The notes beneath the pieces are model-generated. The model saw nothing but the letters and a program-made list of their open reading frames with translations. It searched no databases and was not told the origin of the DNA. Position numbers and translations under genes: made by a program. Shown here piece after piece: positions 60,991 through 64,000 of a stretch of DNA of 64,000 nucleotides; position 1 is the stretch's first letter; each line of letters starts with the position of its first letter. The stretch lies in assembly GCA_009667805.1 (NCBI GenBank), contig CM019072.1, positions 34,093,519 through 34,157,518 of the forward strand. Direction: 5' to 3'. The stretch comes from Leptobrachium leishanense (lineage: Eukaryota; Chordata; Amphibia; Anura; Megophryidae).

Positions 60991-62137
60991 TAGAAATATG
61001 GAAAGCTTAGTCGAGGCCACGGCCATTGCCACCGCCAGTCCTTGTTGAGGACGGGTCGGTTGGTCGGCCTACTAGGCCATTGGGCATACCTGGCCTAGCC
61101 GGGGCGGCAGCGGGTGCCTGGCACCCCACCATCCGTGTGCCCAGCACCCCACCATTCATGTGTCCAGGGCCCCAGAGTGTGCCGCAGGCCAGGAAAGTGC
61201 TCAGTCACACCTGGCATGCCCCATGTGCACGCCTATGGACATACATGTCATCAACACAGTCCCAAATATTCACACTTTGTTCACAGGATTATTCCATCCT
61301 CATGGATTTAGGGACCTGTGTGGCCCCTATGAAGTTTCCAGGTGGTTGCATTTCCCATCCACACAGACACCTTTCAGGTTTTGCGGTTTTTGGTTCCTCC
61401 TTTTTCAGTATAAGGACCTCCACAAGGATCTATTAAAAAAGATCCTGATGTGTCATTGATCGGTTATTTATTATAGGGTTGATAACTTGACTAGAATGTT
61501 CCAGATCCTGTTGGATACTAGAAATATGTACGTGATGAACAGCTTGATGCAACCGCTCTCCGACAATTGTTTTCCGGGGCTTTTGTCATCACTGGGCAAG
61601 TCACATTCACTTTGTCCCATGGGTGGTGTGTGTGAGGATTACCCCACGTGGAGTTTTGGCACTTCACCATCATACAGACTGTTATGGTTCGCGAGGACGA
61701 AAGGAAATGTAGCATTGCCATGTTCTCTCCTTCGCTAAGTTGCATGGCAGCATGTCTCTCCCTAATGTGTTTTGGAGATCACGTCAAACATCAGGTCACC
61801 TTGTCGGAGGTCCATAGATTGCGGTATTTTCTTGTCTTACCAGCAGTGAGTGGGAGAACCTGACCCCAATGTTTGGTGTATGCTGCCATGGCATTTAGCC
61901 AAGAAAGGAAACCTGCTAGTCTGTCAGCACAATAGCGTTTTCTTTACACGTTATCGAAAACCATGTAATGGTCTAGAATTACTAGCGTTAGTTAGAGCCA
62001 ATCTTACCTCAGAAAAACTCCTACTTTATCCCATTTCCTCCTAGCCTTTAGATCATAAGGAGGGATAATAATGGTGGTGCAGTTGCAGCCAGAGCTTAGG
62101 TTGTAATAGATCACAACGTTCTACATAACCTCTTCGC
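60991..62137. other. No gene or repeat recognised
   Basis: Several overlapping frames (61026-61436, 61487-61738) lack motifs or splice contexts. A GC-rich patch lies at 61010-61210. Confidence 0.35.
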
Positions 62138-62140
62138 TAA

Positions 62141-62483
62141 GGCCAGGGTCAGACGAGCACACTAGGTGGGCCCATACTGACGTGCCTCCCGGCGTACTTC
62201 ACAGCGTTATGACGCTTCAACAAGGCCGGTCACACGCTGTAGCGCACGCCCGAACTTTTGCGCATGCTACAAGCAGACATGCAGAAAGTCTCCCCGTCAA
62301 AACGCTAGACGCACGTTGAAGGGGCTGCAAAGTGGGTTCAAGCCTTGAAGGGGGATCAAGCCTTGCAGCGCTGAGCGCACTAACTGCGCTCAGTGAGGTG
62401 GCCAAACGGGCGTCGGAGTGGAAGAAACGTAAACTCTCACAGACGTTCCTTCCGCTCTCAAAGATGCTCGTCTGACCCCGGCC
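62141..62483. mobile_element. PIF/Harbinger-like CpG-rich MITE
   Basis: Ends are GGCCAGGGTCAGACGAGC and 'gctcgtctgaccccggcc'. TAA precedes it; the right flank has ATT, so the duplication is not intact. Inside, 'gggttcaagccttgaaggg' is self-complementary and 'gctgagcgcactaactgcgctcag' forms a hairpin. Confidence 0.75.
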
Positions 62484-62952
62484 ATTGTTGGAATTAAAGA
62501 TTCTTAACTCTAGATGGCTTCCCTTATCTTACACATTGTCACGCGAGGGCTGCATTATCAGCATACAGGCAGAAGTGGCCTTTGTCAAATACAGTAACCG
62601 TGATAAATGTAAATAATAAAAATGGTGATATCTCCTGCTTGTGGGTTCAAGCCTTGAAGGGGGATCAAGCCTTGCAGCGCTGAGCGCACTAACTGCGCTC
62701 AGTGAGGTGGCCAAACGGGCGTCGGAGTGGAAGAAACGTAAACTCTCACAGACGTTCCTTCCGCTCTCAAAGATGCTCGTCTGACCCCGGCCATTGTTGG
62801 AATTAAAGATTCTTAACTCTAGATGGCTTCCCTTATCTTACACATTGTCACGCGAGGGCTGCATTATCAGCATACAGGCAGAAGTGGCTTTGTCAAATAC
62901 AGTAACCGTGATAAATGTAAATAATAAAAATGGTGATATCTTCTCCTGCTTG
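62332..62952. repeat. 309-bp tandem duplication, nearly identical copies
   Basis: 62332-62640 and 62641-62952 are the same sequence apart from one C lost in 'ggcctttg' and three extra bases in 'gatatcttctcc'. The unit joins the right half of the Harbinger MITE to about 160 bp of downstream flank, so it arose after the MITE inserted. Confidence 0.95.
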
Positions 62953-63317
62953 TGGGGATTAGTAGCTATCATAATGAGATTAATAGCAGAGCTCATCCGG
63001 TGTTTCCTCCCTCTCTGGCTGTTGCAATACAGCATCAAAACATTTAAGATTTTTGTTACAGTGAGGATTGGAGTTGCTGTCTCATGCTTGTTTTATCTCT
63101 CTCCAGGGGGACCGGAAAGAAATAAGACCTCGGGTTTCATTTCACCAGAGGGTAGGGTAATCCTGCTTTAAAAAAGTGTTAAAATGGGGTATTGATATAC
63201 TAATGACCACTTTTTAATGTATTTCGATGTACAATCAAGTTATTTCGATTTTGAGAGTTAACGGGTTAAAATTGGTTGTTTATTGAGAAGAACAGGAGGT
63301 TATGTGTAGTAGTAAAT
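62953..63317. other. No gene recognised
   Basis: The frame 62794-63171 overlaps the tandem duplication and has no known motif. Confidence 0.35.
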
Positions 63318-63501
63318 CAGTGTTTCCCAACCCTGTTCCTCTAGTCCTCCTAACAGGCCACATTTTGCAGATCACCTTGGAGAAATGCAGACTGAATCCT
63401 GCAATCACTGAGCAGCAAATCATATCACCTGCGCTGTGCTTCAGATATCCTGCAAACCTGGCCTGTTAGGGGGACCCGAGGACCTCGGTTGAGAAACATT
63501 G
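63318..63501. mobile_element. hAT-type MITE (family E)
   Basis: Ends are CAGTGTTTCCCAACC and 'ggttgagaaacattg', with weak flanks TAGTAAAT and TAATATAT. The interior is the same as 24238-24421. Confidence 0.78.
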
Positions 63502-63823
63502 TAATATATGATCGATTATCCTACACGATCTAACGCTGAGGATATAATTCTACATCTTGTGTCTATAGTGGAACATGGTGCAGGAGGTGACAGGGATGTC
63601 ATGTCACGGAAACCATAGGAACTTTCACATCATCCTATGGCATTAGCGGAAAGTATCAGAAGAAGTGAAGACAAGATGCAACATTTTCATTACAGTCACA
63701 GTCTTCATATATGTATTTTTAAATAATTCCATCCAGTTTGTATTGGAAGCTCCTGTCATATGTTGCTGGCTCCTACATTGCAATCAAGTCAGAGGGACAA
63801 ATAAAAGAATATCCCATCCTCTC

Positions 63824-64000
63824 AGGGTTATCCAAAGAGATTCGAATTGCTTGAGAAAGGTAACCGAACACTGAAAATCAGTGTTCGGTTACCTTTCCTG
63901 GCCATTCGGCTATCCAGAGAGCAGGCAATTCGCCAAATCCTGTCGAATTGCCTGCACATACGGTGCCTGTTCGGTCCCTGTTCGAGGGCAGTGAAATCCC
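63824..64000. mobile_element. Family H element, cut by the window end
   Basis: It begins GGGTTATCCAAAGAGATTCG and follows 53725-53890 nearly base for base. It carries an additional 'gttcggtccct' copy before 'gttcgagggcagtgaa', a small tandem duplication. Confidence 0.75.

Noticed and set aside
47486..64000. Exons of TRADD, FBXL8 or other 16q22 neighbours
   Set aside because: I looked for recognisable protein blocks on both strands and found none; the next gene probably lies beyond the window.

Overview
The window is nuclear DNA from a vertebrate, most likely a frog. Two ordinary vertebrate genes sit in a dense field of DNA transposons: hAT, PIF/Harbinger-like and TTAA-target miniature elements, Tc1/mariner copies, L2-type LINE fragments and a tRNA-type SINE. 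The species cannot be named from the sequence alone. The repeat calls rest on terminal inverted repeats and target-site duplications read directly from the bases. The gene calls rest on protein similarity to families known from memory; no database was searched.

Positions 812-39157 (+) hold sixteen coding exons of PHAF1 (human C16orf70, also called MYTHO), a phagophore-associated autophagy factor. All exons join in frame across GT-AG introns and give 423 residues, the usual family length. The non-coding first exon and the promoter lie left of the window. Positions 46171-47485 (-) hold the single coding exon of B3GNT9, a Golgi GT31 beta-1,3-N-acetylglucosaminyltransferase-like protein. The two genes converge, the arrangement I recall at human 16q22.1. 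No further gene was recognised from 47.5 to 64 kb.

The introns are mostly repeats. Introns 1 and 2 hold an L2 fragment inside an older palindromic element, a 919-bp hAT inside another element, a palindromic mariner relic, two Tc1 transposons with broken transposases, and two direct copies of a MITE carrying a small Kozak-context ORF. Introns 3 to 10 are mainly hAT MITEs and SINEs, with a longer L2 in intron 10. Introns 11 and 12 hold a 1.3-kb G-run minisatellite and a 0.6-kb 11-mer minisatellite. Intron 13 holds the most striking structure: about fifteen stem-loops placed end to end (36477-37387).

From 48 to 64 kb there are nested MITEs up to three deep, a 1.6-kb hAT with a perfect 8-bp target duplication, a probable solo LTR, and a nearly exact 309-bp tandem duplication. 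The observations most worth following are the hairpin chain, the MITE family whose 5' ORF shows a codon-like substitution pattern between copies, the palindromic mariner relic and the G-rich minisatellite.
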